Shown: piece after piece, positions 1-5,431 of the stretch
How positions within the stretch are numbered: position 1 is the stretch's first letter
How the letters are laid out: each line of letters begins with the position of its first letter
Assembly: GCA_018825725.1 (NCBI GenBank)
Contig: JAHKBC010000028.1
Location: 1-5,431, forward strand
Length of the DNA: 5,431 nt
DNA from: Candidatus Omnitrophota bacterium
Lineage (GTDB): Bacteria > Omnitrophota > Gorgyraeia > Gygaellales > Profunditerraquicolaceae
Direction: 5' to 3'
Made by a program: the position numbers and the translations under genes
Notes under the pieces: model-generated
The model's input: the letters and a program-made list of their open reading frames with translations, nothing else
What the model was told of the DNA's origin: nothing
Databases searched by the model: none

Positions 1-107
1 ACAAAACCAAGATTCTCTGTAAGCCTTTTGTTATCCCAATAGATATCAATGCATGCCTTGGATGGCGCAACTACTACCTTCAACCTTCCATTTTCTAATA
101 CAAATTT
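1..107 (-). repeat. Repeat domain L2, N-terminal start only (from residue ~322)
   Basis: The second module of the left-edge protein begins with a strand pair followed by IDIYW ending at W344, then L349-T350 and G354-F355, before the window ends. The spacing of W, T, G and F is identical to L1 and D2. The W30-to-W344 distance of 314 residues is longer than the 241 and 257 seen between ATPase modules, because of the basic aromatic linker. Confidence 0.6.
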
Positions 108-1070
108 CTCTTTATTTGAAGCGGGCGGGAATTTCTTTGTCTTCCGATAATAATAAAAAAAATCCGGAATATTGCTGGACTTTAAAAAATACAAGGCGTA
201 CAGTATGGCGCGATAAATAACATACCAGATATCCCGATTATGAAAGTGGTATTTAAATCGCTTTAATAAATGATGAGACAGCCCCGGAGACCGGTTTATT
301 TCGATATTATCTCTACTGTAAGACCTCCATCTCTGAGTATCATTTTTTTTGTACGGCCTAAAATAATTGGCCAGATTAATCTTATCTATTAATCTCATAT
401 CCGCGTCAAACACATCATGCAACATGCCAGGCTGATTAATTTTAACCTCATCTTTATGAGGAATAATCAGCAACAGGCCCCTAATATTTTCCTGGGGTGG
501 GCTGTTCCTTAAATTTATGCGATTGAACTTCAGGGTATTATTAAAGTCAAAAACAAGCCCCGGCAGAGAGAAAAACGGCAGCGATGAATCAAAAAGGCCA
601 ACGGCCTTAACCATTGGATTATCCATTTCTAAATCAATCCACTCACTGCTTTTCTTTCTTATAACCGGGAATCTCCCCTTTTCACATGAAGTAAGCCACC
701 TATTGTAATCTGAAACAATGTTCAACCCTACTTCATGTTGAATAATGTCTAGCTCCTGAAGCAACTTAACCCTAATCCTCCAATTAATAACACCATTGTC
801 CTTTAAGGCTATTTCCCAATATTCCTCGATAGGAAGATTATCCCAAATTAATCGTAAGCAAATTCCACTTTCAGAGCTCTCCATAATTTTACAATCAGCT
901 TTATCGGAATAGAATCTTGCTCCATCACTGAATTCAGTAATACTAAAAAAACCATTACCTCTGGTCAATTCTTTATCTTTCCAAAACAAGCCTATCTTGA
1001 AGATATCGGAACTTACCAGACACTTAAAAGTTTTATTTTCTAAAGAAAGGGCCCTGTATTCTTTTTCCAT
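1..1070 (-). CDS. Protein built of the same beta-rich repeat domain as the ATPase extension (partial, C-terminus missing)
   Basis: An open frame runs from the ATG at 1068-1070 to the left edge without a stop, giving the first 356 residues. No signal peptide is apparent, so the protein is probably cytoplasmic unless the missing end says otherwise. Residues 10-~260 match the modules of the ATPase: W30, L35-T36, G40-F41, then WDNLPIEEYW (76-85), INWRIRVKL (95-103) and a closing Y122-x-x-W125, a span of 95 residues from W30. A basic aromatic segment follows at about 263-312 (many Tyr, Phe, His, Lys and Arg), and a second module begins near 322 with W344, L349-T350 and G354-F355. The ATG is the only usable start, because an in-frame stop lies nine codons upstream with no other start codon between. 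The ribosome binding site is weak. Function unknown: a glycan-binding partner of the exporter, or a glycan-acting enzyme whose catalytic part lies beyond the edge, would both fit. Confidence 0.82.
   Translation of the reverse strand, partial: MEKEYRALSLENKTFKCLVSSDIFKIGLFWKDKELTRGNGFFSITEFSDGARFYSDKADCKIMESSESGICLRLIWDNLPIEEYWEIALKDNGVINWRIRVKLLQELDIIQHEVGLNIVSDYNRWLTSCEKGRFPVIRKKSSEWIDLEMDNPMVKAVGLFDSSLPFFSLPGLVFDFNNTLKFNRINLRNSPPQENIRGLLLIIPHKDEVKINQPGMLHDVFDADMRLIDKINLANYFRPYKKNDTQRWRSYSRDNIEINRSPGLSHHLLKRFKYHFHNRDIWYVIYRAILYALYFLKSSNIPDFFYYYRKTKKFPPASNKEKFVLENGRLKVVVAPSKACIDIYWDNKRLTENLGF
289..1043 (-). repeat. Repeat domain L1 (residues ~10-260 of the left-edge protein)
   Basis: This is the fourth full copy of the module seen three times in the ATPase. 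Key positions are W30, T36, G40, W76, L79-P80-I81, W85, W97, Y122 and W125. Its closest match is D2, with which it shares W-x-x-K-x-[LI]-T-x-x-x-G-F and a LKD turn (LKDN here at 89-92, LKDG in D2) before the paired strand. After the shared core, SLPFFSLPG (about 182-190) may correspond to the LPSV block of D1 and D2. The end boundary is approximate. Confidence 0.7.
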
Positions 1071-1084
1071 TTTTAAAAAAAAGC

Positions 1085-1225
1085 CTACTTTTTAATATTA
1101 TCCCTGGCCTTGAAACCCGGGTTTGCGATACGCCATATTAGATATTTGAAAGCACGGTAAAACGCATAAATAACTCCGCCGCTTTTTTGGTGCTTATGCC
1201 ACCTACCCCAAAGCTTAATTGCCAT
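1085..1225 (-). CDS. Small basic aromatic protein, 46 residues
   Basis: This is a 46-codon ORF from ATG to TAG. It is strongly supported by an AGGAGG ribosome binding site six bases upstream and by its fit between two operon genes (13 bases after the upstream stop codon, 14 bases before the next start). The protein is very basic and aromatic: an N-terminal stretch with W6, R8, W9, H10, K11 and H12, a more hydrophobic segment GVIYAFYRAFKYLIWRI at 17-33, then NPGF and a charged tail ending in Lys-Lys. The 17-33 segment could be an amphipathic helix lying on the membrane; it contains Arg and Lys, so a full transmembrane helix is less likely. It resembles, without gaps, residues 266-293 of the next protein. 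It could be a free-standing small protein or the remnant of a longer relative of that neighbour. Function unknown. Confidence 0.65.
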   Translation of the reverse strand: MAIKLWGRWHKHQKSGGVIYAFYRAFKYLIWRIANPGFKARDNIKK

Positions 1226-1238
1226 TTTTCCCCTCCTT
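1226..1238 (-). promoter_or_regulatory. Strong Shine-Dalgarno sequence for the 46-codon ORF
   Basis: On the minus strand the sequence reads AAGGAGGGGAAAA directly before an ATG. The AGGAGG core is six bases from the start codon, an ideal spacing. It overlaps the TAA stop of the 119-codon ORF. It is the only strong ribosome binding site seen in the window; the other starts rely on overlap or very short gaps. It decides the start of the small ORF. Confidence 0.85.
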
Positions 1239-1598
1239 TTACATAAACCTGTCCAAGGAATACTGTTTAATGGTTTTTAAAACATGCATGTGCTCATTTA
1301 CGTTCTCACACGAATCGCACCTATAGTCATACAATTTCTCACCCCTAGAAAATTCCGCATCAGCGTATCTACTGATATGCTTGGCGGCTATTCTATGGTT
1401 AATATATTTGTCTGAAAACCATATTTCATCCAAGTTATTATTTAACTCGCTAACGTATGTATACCAGCGCGGGATTATTTCTGCGTTCGGAAAGAGGCTA
1501 AAAAGACTTGGCGCAAAGTTTAAATTACATTTTTTTTTGAGTTCTTTATCCATTCGCATAAAATTAAACTTATTGGCAATAATCGTTTCCATATTCAT
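1239..1598 (-). CDS. Hypothetical protein, 119 residues, with CxxC and HxH
   Basis: I do not recognise this protein. It is mostly polar, with no signal peptide or membrane segment. The N-terminal part is basic (KELKKKC at 18-24), the middle is rich in Trp and Tyr (PRWYTYV at 43-49, EIWFSDKY at 58-65), and the C-terminal third has C94-x-x-C97 followed by H103-x-H105, which could hold a metal ion. It begins four bases after the ATPase stop, and its stop overlaps the Shine-Dalgarno of the next small ORF, so it sits in the operon as a genuine gene would. Against this, there is no clear Shine-Dalgarno before either M1 or the alternative start M3, and a run of nine A residues lies in its reading frame at 1530-1538. 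It could be a small glycan-locus protein or the remnant of a longer enzyme such as a sugar-modifying transferase; nothing in the sequence decides. Confidence 0.6.
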   Translation of the reverse strand: MNMETIIANKFNFMRMDKELKKKCNLNFAPSLFSLFPNAEIIPRWYTYVSELNNNLDEIWFSDKYINHRIAAKHISRYADAEFSRGEKLYDYRCDSCENVNEHMHVLKTIKQYSLDRFM

Positions 1599-1602
1599 GC
1601 AC

Positions 1603-4467
1603 TTAAAACTCTATGGCGCCTTGAAAATATTTATATAAGCCAGGTTCAATCCGCTGACAATCTAACGTCCTTTCAAAACCGATTACCCTACTTTTATATA
1701 TACTGTTTGCGTTTTCAACTATAGCATCAAAATTGTTTTCTTTTTGCGATGAAACAAACCCGAATGTGGGAAAACTGCTTATTACGGAAGGGGCTTCAGA
1801 ATATATATTTAATCTACGGATTTCCTTATTTCTATACAAGTTTTTCCATTCAGATAAGTCAAATTCTTCCGGGAAAAGCTGCTTTTCTTGGTCAGCTACA
1901 CTCCAACTCTCATACTGCGCAGAAGCCATAAAAAAAGCCTGTTGCTTGGCTATATTTACCGTCTCAAGAACTTCCATGTCCACATTCCATAAGAATAAGT
2001 TTTTTTTGCTCTTTATCTCCCAGGTTTGTACCAGGGGCAAGTAAGGCCAACTCCCCCTGACTAATATCCTGTCTTTGGTAAAAACTAACACCTCCCATAT
2101 TGCTTCTAAAGAAACATACCACCGGCCAGTATCATGAAAGTCTTTGGAATAAAGCGAAGTATAGATACCGAAATTGCTAGTTGCCTCGTTTTCTTTAAAA
2201 AACAGCCTGCCTCTGCCTTTTAAGAAATTAAATTTATAATCAGTCTCTCCTATAGTTATATCATCGCTAAGAGTATTAATTTTACTAGAACCGGAGTAGG
2301 GGGGTTTATCCGTTAGCGCAATCTTTTTGTAGTCTTCTTGCTTATTCTTACTAGCTATTAATATTATGCCGTCATAAATGAGATGCGCGCCAATTGGAAA
2401 TTCCACCTGCTCTTTAGAAGGCAAATCGAGAAAATTTATATTGGTTACCTGCTCAGTCTTATGCAGGCTGTCATAAAAAGATACATTCTTATCCACTGAC
2501 TTCCATACAGAATTAAACTTTAAGTAATTCGATTTATCGTGGACTAACACCGAAGGAAGGCCCAGAGAATCTAGCTTAACTGTTTTCAAACCAATAATCC
2601 CATAGGGGTCGTTTATCATGATGATATCCCTGCAATCTGTGGCATTTAACTCTTGGCTAATCGAGCCCTCATCCTTGCTGCTAATCCATTCGCCATATTC
2701 CGGCCGAAACATAATATTGCATTCATTGTTTTTGATCTTTGATTTCTGAGAAACTTCCATAAATACCCGCCACCTCAATAAACCGTCTTTCAACAATTCA
2801 AAAGTCCAAATTTGTTTGATAGCTAAGCCATCCCATTCTATGGTGGCTTCCAAAAAACCCTCCCTCACCCTATGTATCTTTAACAAACCGTCAGAGCTAT
2901 GATATATTTGGTTATTATGGTAAAAACTAGTCTGAAAACCTTTTGACGATGTTATCTGTTTCTTTTCCCAGTATAAGCTTATTCTATGATTAACATCTGC
3001 AGTTAATTCTAAACCATTATTAATTGAAATGGCCTTAGGAATCATGAGTCCAGGGGCATCTTCTGCAAATCTAACTAATTTCTCCGCAGTATCAAAAGCT
3101 CTGATTTTGGCGTGAAAAAGAAGCCGCCTGCCGATTTTATCCATAGTAAAATCATTTTTCTTACGCATAATTCTTGATTCCAGGACTCTGGATTTAAATA
3201 CTCGATCGGTATTTTTGACCTGCAAAACTTTACCCGAAACAACCACATCGTCTTCGAGTACAACCGAAGGTAAAGTACAATTTGTGCCGGCTCCCCCGCT
3301 CAATCCGATAAATCCGGCATCCGTTTTATCGCTGCTGACCCTGGTCCAACTTAATTCATCATTAAAATCAATAATATTAAATAGTTCCCTGGAAAACGGA
3401 TCGAACCACTGCAGATAATCCTCGCGAAACATGAAAATCAAAGCACAACCCTGAAAGGTACAACCTTCTTTAACCTCAAGTTCCACCTTAAAATCTATTT
3501 CATGTAAATCTTTACTCAATTCCAGATAACATATTTGCAATATTGGAATTTCCCAATATCTACCTTCCAGAATTACTTTACCGGGGCTAGACTCTATTAT
3601 CTGCCAGTCTGCTTGTAGCGAAGAATAAGAATTCCCGTTAGATAAAACCTCAAGGTATCCTCCCTGCTCCTTGGTCAATGATTCATCGTCCCAATTCAGC
3701 ATCAATTTGCCGTTATTAAAAACAGCTCCCAAGCGCCCGCCGCTCAATATGCCGATACCTTTTTTATCACCAATGGTCTTAAAATAAAACCCTACGACCT
3801 CTTTTAATTGCCCGTCCTTAATAATGCTTCCATCCTTCAAGAGAATTCCGCGACGGCAGAATCTTTTTACCAACTCCAATTCATGGCTTACAAAAATTAT
3901 TGTTTTGCCCTGCTCTCTGAGTTCAAACATCTTGTCCATACATTTATGCTGTGTATAGGTATCCCCAACAACAAAAATATCATCTATCAAAAGAATGTCG
4001 GGATCTACATGTATGGCGATGGCAAAAGCCAAGCGCATATACATACCCTGAGAATAACACTTAACAGGAGCATTAATAAACCTGTCCAGGGCGGCAAATT
4101 TAACCATACTTTCATAGCGTGCCTGAATTTGCTCTTTTTTTAACCCAAAGAGCGACGAGATAAGATATATATTTTCGCTTCCAGTCAACTCTTTCTGAAA
4201 ACCGGCCCCTATTTCCAATAATGTGGAGATCTTTCTTTTTACCTGCACGCTCCCTTTGTCAGGGGTCAACATTCCGGCAATAACCTTAAGCAGAGTGGTT
4301 TTTCCAGCGCCGTTCTCTCCTATGATTCCAAATGTCTGGCCATGGCCAATCTCAAGATTAACCCCCTTAAGAGCCCAAAAATCCTCATGGGAAACCTTAC
4401 CGTGCTCCTTAAAATCAACCCGGTATTTTAACCATACATCCTTTAGCAATACAACCACATCAGCCAT
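1603..4467 (-). CDS. wzt: Polysaccharide ABC transporter ATPase (Wzt-like) with a ~715-residue triple-repeat C-terminal extension
   Basis: Residues 1-240 form an ABC nucleotide-binding domain that powers glycan export. It has Walker A GENGAGKTT at 50-58, a Q-loop Gln at 91 within GAGFQKELTG, a signature block YSQGMYMRLAF at 138-148 (the SxGM form typical of Wzt/TagH rather than LSGGQ), Walker B ILLIDD ending at 163, VVGD at 166-169, and switch His195 in FVSHE. The residue after the Walker B Asp162 is Asp163, where most ABC ATPases have the catalytic Glu. Wzt proteins usually end with one glycan-binding beta-sandwich and total about 400-450 residues. This one is 954 residues and carries three tandem related domains (about 241-474, 475-735 and 736-954). 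I could not match these to a named family; they lack obvious catalytic signatures and no transmembrane segment is apparent, so they should be cytoplasmic. The ORF is intact. Start M1 lies four bases after the permease stop, without a clear Shine-Dalgarno, suggesting coupling. The ATPase call is firm; glycan recognition by the extension is inferred. Confidence 0.93.
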   Translation of the reverse strand: MADVVVLLKDVWLKYRVDFKEHGKVSHEDFWALKGVNLEIGHGQTFGIIGENGAGKTTLLKVIAGMLTPDKGSVQVKRKISTLLEIGAGFQKELTGSENIYLISSLFGLKKEQIQARYESMVKFAALDRFINAPVKCYSQGMYMRLAFAIAIHVDPDILLIDDIFVVGDTYTQHKCMDKMFELREQGKTIIFVSHELELVKRFCRRGILLKDGSIIKDGQLKEVVGFYFKTIGDKKGIGILSGGRLGAVFNNGKLMLNWDDESLTKEQGGYLEVLSNGNSYSSLQADWQIIESSPGKVILEGRYWEIPILQICYLELSKDLHEIDFKVELEVKEGCTFQGCALIFMFREDYLQWFDPFSRELFNIIDFNDELSWTRVSSDKTDAGFIGLSGGAGTNCTLPSVVLEDDVVVSGKVLQVKNTDRVFKSRVLESRIMRKKNDFTMDKIGRRLLFHAKIRAFDTAEKLVRFAEDAPGLMIPKAISINNGLELTADVNHRISLYWEKKQITSSKGFQTSFYHNNQIYHSSDGLLKIHRVREGFLEATIEWDGLAIKQIWTFELLKDGLLRWRVFMEVSQKSKIKNNECNIMFRPEYGEWISSKDEGSISQELNATDCRDIIMINDPYGIIGLKTVKLDSLGLPSVLVHDKSNYLKFNSVWKSVDKNVSFYDSLHKTEQVTNINFLDLPSKEQVEFPIGAHLIYDGIILIASKNKQEDYKKIALTDKPPYSGSSKINTLSDDITIGETDYKFNFLKGRGRLFFKENEATSNFGIYTSLYSKDFHDTGRWYVSLEAIWEVLVFTKDRILVRGSWPYLPLVQTWEIKSKKNLFLWNVDMEVLETVNIAKQQAFFMASAQYESWSVADQEKQLFPEEFDLSEWKNLYRNKEIRRLNIYSEAPSVISSFPTFGFVSSQKENNFDAIVENANSIYKSRVIGFERTLDCQRIEPGLYKYFQGAIEF
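1606..2262 (-). repeat. Repeat domain D3 of the ATPase extension (residues ~736-954)
   Basis: This is the last and most diverged module. The opening aromatic is F757 rather than Trp, followed at the same spacing by T763 and G767. SLEAIWEV (786-793) matches SLQADWQI of D1, RGSWPYLPLVQTW (804-816) matches the central block, FLWNVDMEV (825-833) matches the paired strand, and FFMASAQYESW ends at W855. The F757-to-W855 span is 98 residues, with a small insertion before the central block. The module ends near KSRVIGFER (925-933), a glycine turn and a final strand at the C-terminus, so it appears complete. Confidence 0.72.
2263..3045 (-). repeat. Repeat domain D2 of the ATPase extension (residues ~475-735)
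   Basis: This is the middle module. It opens with the strand ISLYW ending at W500, then I505-T506 and G510-F511. WDGLAIKQIW lies at 545-554, LRWRVFMEV at 564-572 and NIMFRPEYGEW at 584-594. The W500-to-W594 span is 94 residues. LGLPSVLVHD at 635-644 matches LPSVVLEDD of D1. D2 is the copy closest to those in the downstream gene: W-x-x-K-x-[LI]-T-x-x-x-G-F is shared exactly by D2 and by both copies there. It is the longest module and appears to have an extra stretch near 645-735. Confidence 0.72.
3046..3747 (-). repeat. Repeat domain D1 of the ATPase extension (residues ~241-474)
   Basis: This is the first of three homologous protein modules; boundaries are approximate. It opens with W259, then L264-T265 and G269. 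A helix or strand with SLQADWQI follows at 283-290, then LEGRYW (300-305), IPILQ (307-311), the strand IDFKVELEV (324-332) and FMFREDYLQW ending at W354. The W259-to-W354 span is 95 residues. The second half contains LPSVVLEDD (399-407) and KSRVLESR (425-432), and the latter is echoed as KSRVIGFER near the end of D3. The pattern of short alternating hydrophobic strands suggests a beta-sandwich, but no fold is proven. Confidence 0.72.
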
Positions 4468-4471
4468 AATC

Positions 4472-5254
4472 TTAAATATTTTTTAGAAGATCATTACTCT
4501 TTAATCTGATTAGATAAAATGCAATTACCATACTTAATACTGCAAAAAAAATGCAAAAAAACCACAGATACGGATCCAGGAAATCTCCTTTATACAGTAA
4601 CATTCTGTACATATTGATATACGGGGCTGCCGGGTTTGCCAGATTAAGCCACGCGTAACCCTTGGGGATCATATCCGAGGAGTAAAAAATCGGAGTTATC
4701 CAAAAGAAAAACATAACGCCAACATTGATTACTTGCGCAAGATCCCTGAAATAAACGCCAACGATACTGAATATAATCGAGATACCTAATGTAAAAATAA
4801 AATGCAATATTATGAGTAAAGGCAATACGGCCAAACAATAAATAACCCTGTTATTGGAAATAATAAATACGGGCAGCATTATAGCTAAAGATAATAGAAA
4901 AATTATTAAATTGGATATAACGATAGATAGAGGTATCATCTCTTTGGGTACGGCAAATTGAGTTAAAATATCCTTATGTTGCTTGAAAGCATTCACGCTC
5001 TCGCAAATAGAGTTGATAAAGAAAAACCAAGGCAATAGAGCGCTTAAGATAAGAAGTGGCAGGTTCGGCATTTCGCTGCCCATGATCTTCCCAAAAACAA
5101 AGCTAATCGCCAACATAATCAAAAAAGGAGTAATCAAAACCCAAAGCATGCCTAGCGATGAGCCGCCGTATCTTTCATTCAGGTTTCTTATCACAAGCCC
5201 AAAAAGTACTTGACGCCTGGAAATAAGGTTTTTGAAAACTTTTAGAATTGGCAT
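4472..5254 (-). CDS. wzm: ABC-2 type polysaccharide export permease (Wzm/TagG/KpsM family)
   Basis: This is the membrane subunit of an ABC exporter for lipid-linked polysaccharide, expected to dimerise and pair with two copies of the ATPase encoded next. At 260 residues it has the usual family length. A basic amphipathic N-terminus contains RYGGSSLGMLW at 28-38, a hallmark of the family. About six hydrophobic segments follow, near residues 37-56, 66-85, 108-132, 138-166, 175-193 and 229-249. The conserved YFRDLAQ loop is at 168-174, followed by WITPIFYSSDMIP (185-197) and NPAAPYINMYR (207-217), all typical of Wzm/TagG proteins. There is no good Shine-Dalgarno before the ATG. The start lies inside the end of the upstream oxidoreductase gene (13-base overlap), so translation is probably coupled. 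Only four bases separate its stop from the ATPase start. The symbol is given at family level; the glycan exported (O-antigen, teichoic-acid-like or capsule) cannot be told from the permease. Confidence 0.93.
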   Translation of the reverse strand: MPILKVFKNLISRRQVLFGLVIRNLNERYGGSSLGMLWVLITPFLIMLAISFVFGKIMGSEMPNLPLLILSALLPWFFFINSICESVNAFKQHKDILTQFAVPKEMIPLSIVISNLIIFLLSLAIMLPVFIISNNRVIYCLAVLPLLIILHFIFTLGISIIFSIVGVYFRDLAQVINVGVMFFFWITPIFYSSDMIPKGYAWLNLANPAAPYINMYRMLLYKGDFLDPYLWFFCIFFAVLSMVIAFYLIRLKSNDLLKNI

Positions 5255-5431
5255 TTGTTATTATTCAATATGTTCTGCGCAACCATCTTACCCTCTAACA
5301 AACAATCCTCCATAGACATATACTTCCAAGCTCCATATCTACCGCAAGAAAAAATATCATGCCTATACAGGTAATCCAAGATACCCTTTCTAGACGCGCG
5401 GTAATTCGAATCATAGATAGGATAAGCATAT
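5242..5431 (-). CDS. FAD-dependent oxidoreductase, C-terminal end (partial)
   Basis: The gene enters from the right edge; only the last 62 codons and a TAA stop are visible. The tail contains AYPIYD, then about 25 residues later a CGRYGAWKY block, an acidic MED, and LEGKMVAQNIL before a short polar end. In the amine oxidase / protoporphyrinogen oxidase-like / UDP-galactopyranose mutase-like superfamily, the matching region has a Gly-Arg followed by a G-x-x-x-Y and a Gly-x-x-x-A helix, where the C-terminal strand and helix close over the FAD. Members of this superfamily are common in polysaccharide gene clusters, which fits the transporter immediately downstream. The substrate cannot be read from this fragment, and the N-terminal dinucleotide-binding motif is outside the window. 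The end of the gene overlaps the permease start by 13 bases, so the two are probably translated from one message. The family call is moderately firm; the specific reaction is unknown. Confidence 0.75.
   Translation of the reverse strand, partial: YAYPIYDSNYRASRKGILDYLYRHDIFSCGRYGAWKYMSMEDCLLEGKMVAQNILNNNKCQF

Noticed and set aside
1071..1090. Possible terminator: AAAAAG / CTTTTT hairpin with trailing T residues before the left-edge gene
   Set aside because: The stem is nearly all A-T pairs with a four-base loop and sits only 14 bases before the next start, so it is unlikely to end transcription in this packed operon.
1381..1638. 85-codon plus-strand ORF, and other plus-strand ORFs across the window
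   Set aside because: They lie opposite strongly supported minus-strand genes, have no recognisable protein features and break the consistent operon direction, so they are shadows.
3075..3263. 62-codon minus-strand ORF inside the ATPase extension
   Set aside because: It overlaps repeat domain D1 out of frame; the ATPase frame carries the repeated motifs.
1606..3747. Recent DNA-level tandem duplication to explain the three ATPase modules
   Set aside because: The similarity is visible only in protein motifs and spacing; no extended nucleotide identity was seen, so any duplication is old.
1242..4091. Near-identical short DNA strings around 1242-1258 and 4075-4091 (AAACCTGTCCA)
   Set aside because: Both encode a Leu-Asp-Arg-Phe tetrapeptide in unrelated proteins; the match is short and explained by coding chance, not a repeat element.
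4644..4838. 64-codon minus-strand ORF inside the permease gene
   Set aside because: It is in another frame of a well-conserved permease, and the permease frame shows the family motifs.

Overview
The window looks like the interior of a bacterial surface-polysaccharide export locus, read entirely from the minus strand. It is AT-rich and very tightly packed, with gaps of 4 to 14 bases or short overlaps between genes and no intergenic stretch long enough to hold a separate transcription unit. The transporter is of the ABC-2 (Wzm/Wzt, TagG/TagH) type. No marker gene allows the organism to be named. The style would suit an uncultured Gram-negative-type bacterium, but that is only an inference.

In transcription order (right to left) the layout is as follows. 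(1) The last 62 codons of a FAD-dependent oxidoreductase of the amine oxidase / UDP-galactopyranose mutase-like / protoporphyrinogen oxidase-like superfamily, which enters from the right edge. (2) A 260-residue ABC-2 polysaccharide permease, overlapping the previous gene by 13 bases. (3) A 954-residue ABC ATPase. Its first 240 residues are a normal Wzt-like nucleotide-binding domain, and the remaining ~715 residues are three tandem copies of a divergent beta-rich domain of about 220-260 residues. (4) A 119-codon ORF of unknown function with a CxxC pair. (5) A 46-codon ORF preceded by the only strong Shine-Dalgarno sequence in the window. (6) The first 356 codons of a protein that starts with the same beta-rich domain and begins a second copy as it runs off the left edge.

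The main result is this repeated domain. All five copies in the window (three in the ATPase, one full and one starting copy in the last gene) share a strand motif: an aromatic residue (W, or F in one copy), then four residues, a hydrophobic/Ala, Thr, three residues, Gly. The four complete copies also share a central W/L-P/A-I/L-x-Q/E block, a strand pair of the form [IL]-x-[WF]-x-[VI]-x-[ML]-x-[VL] (looser in the left gene), and a closing Y-x-x-W. The distance from the first aromatic to the closing W is 94-98 residues in all four. The classical Wzt C-terminal domain reads a chemical mark on the glycan end and is a single small beta-sandwich. Here the ATPase has three larger modules, and a separate protein downstream carries the same module. 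A reasonable model (inference) is that the locus makes and exports a glycan recognised, or possibly processed, by this module family, with the oxidoreductase acting on a nucleotide sugar or glycan precursor. A further link is that the 46-residue ORF resembles, without gaps over 28 residues, the basic aromatic segment between the two modules of the last gene.

No RNA genes, mobile elements, CRISPR arrays, clear promoters or convincing terminators were seen.
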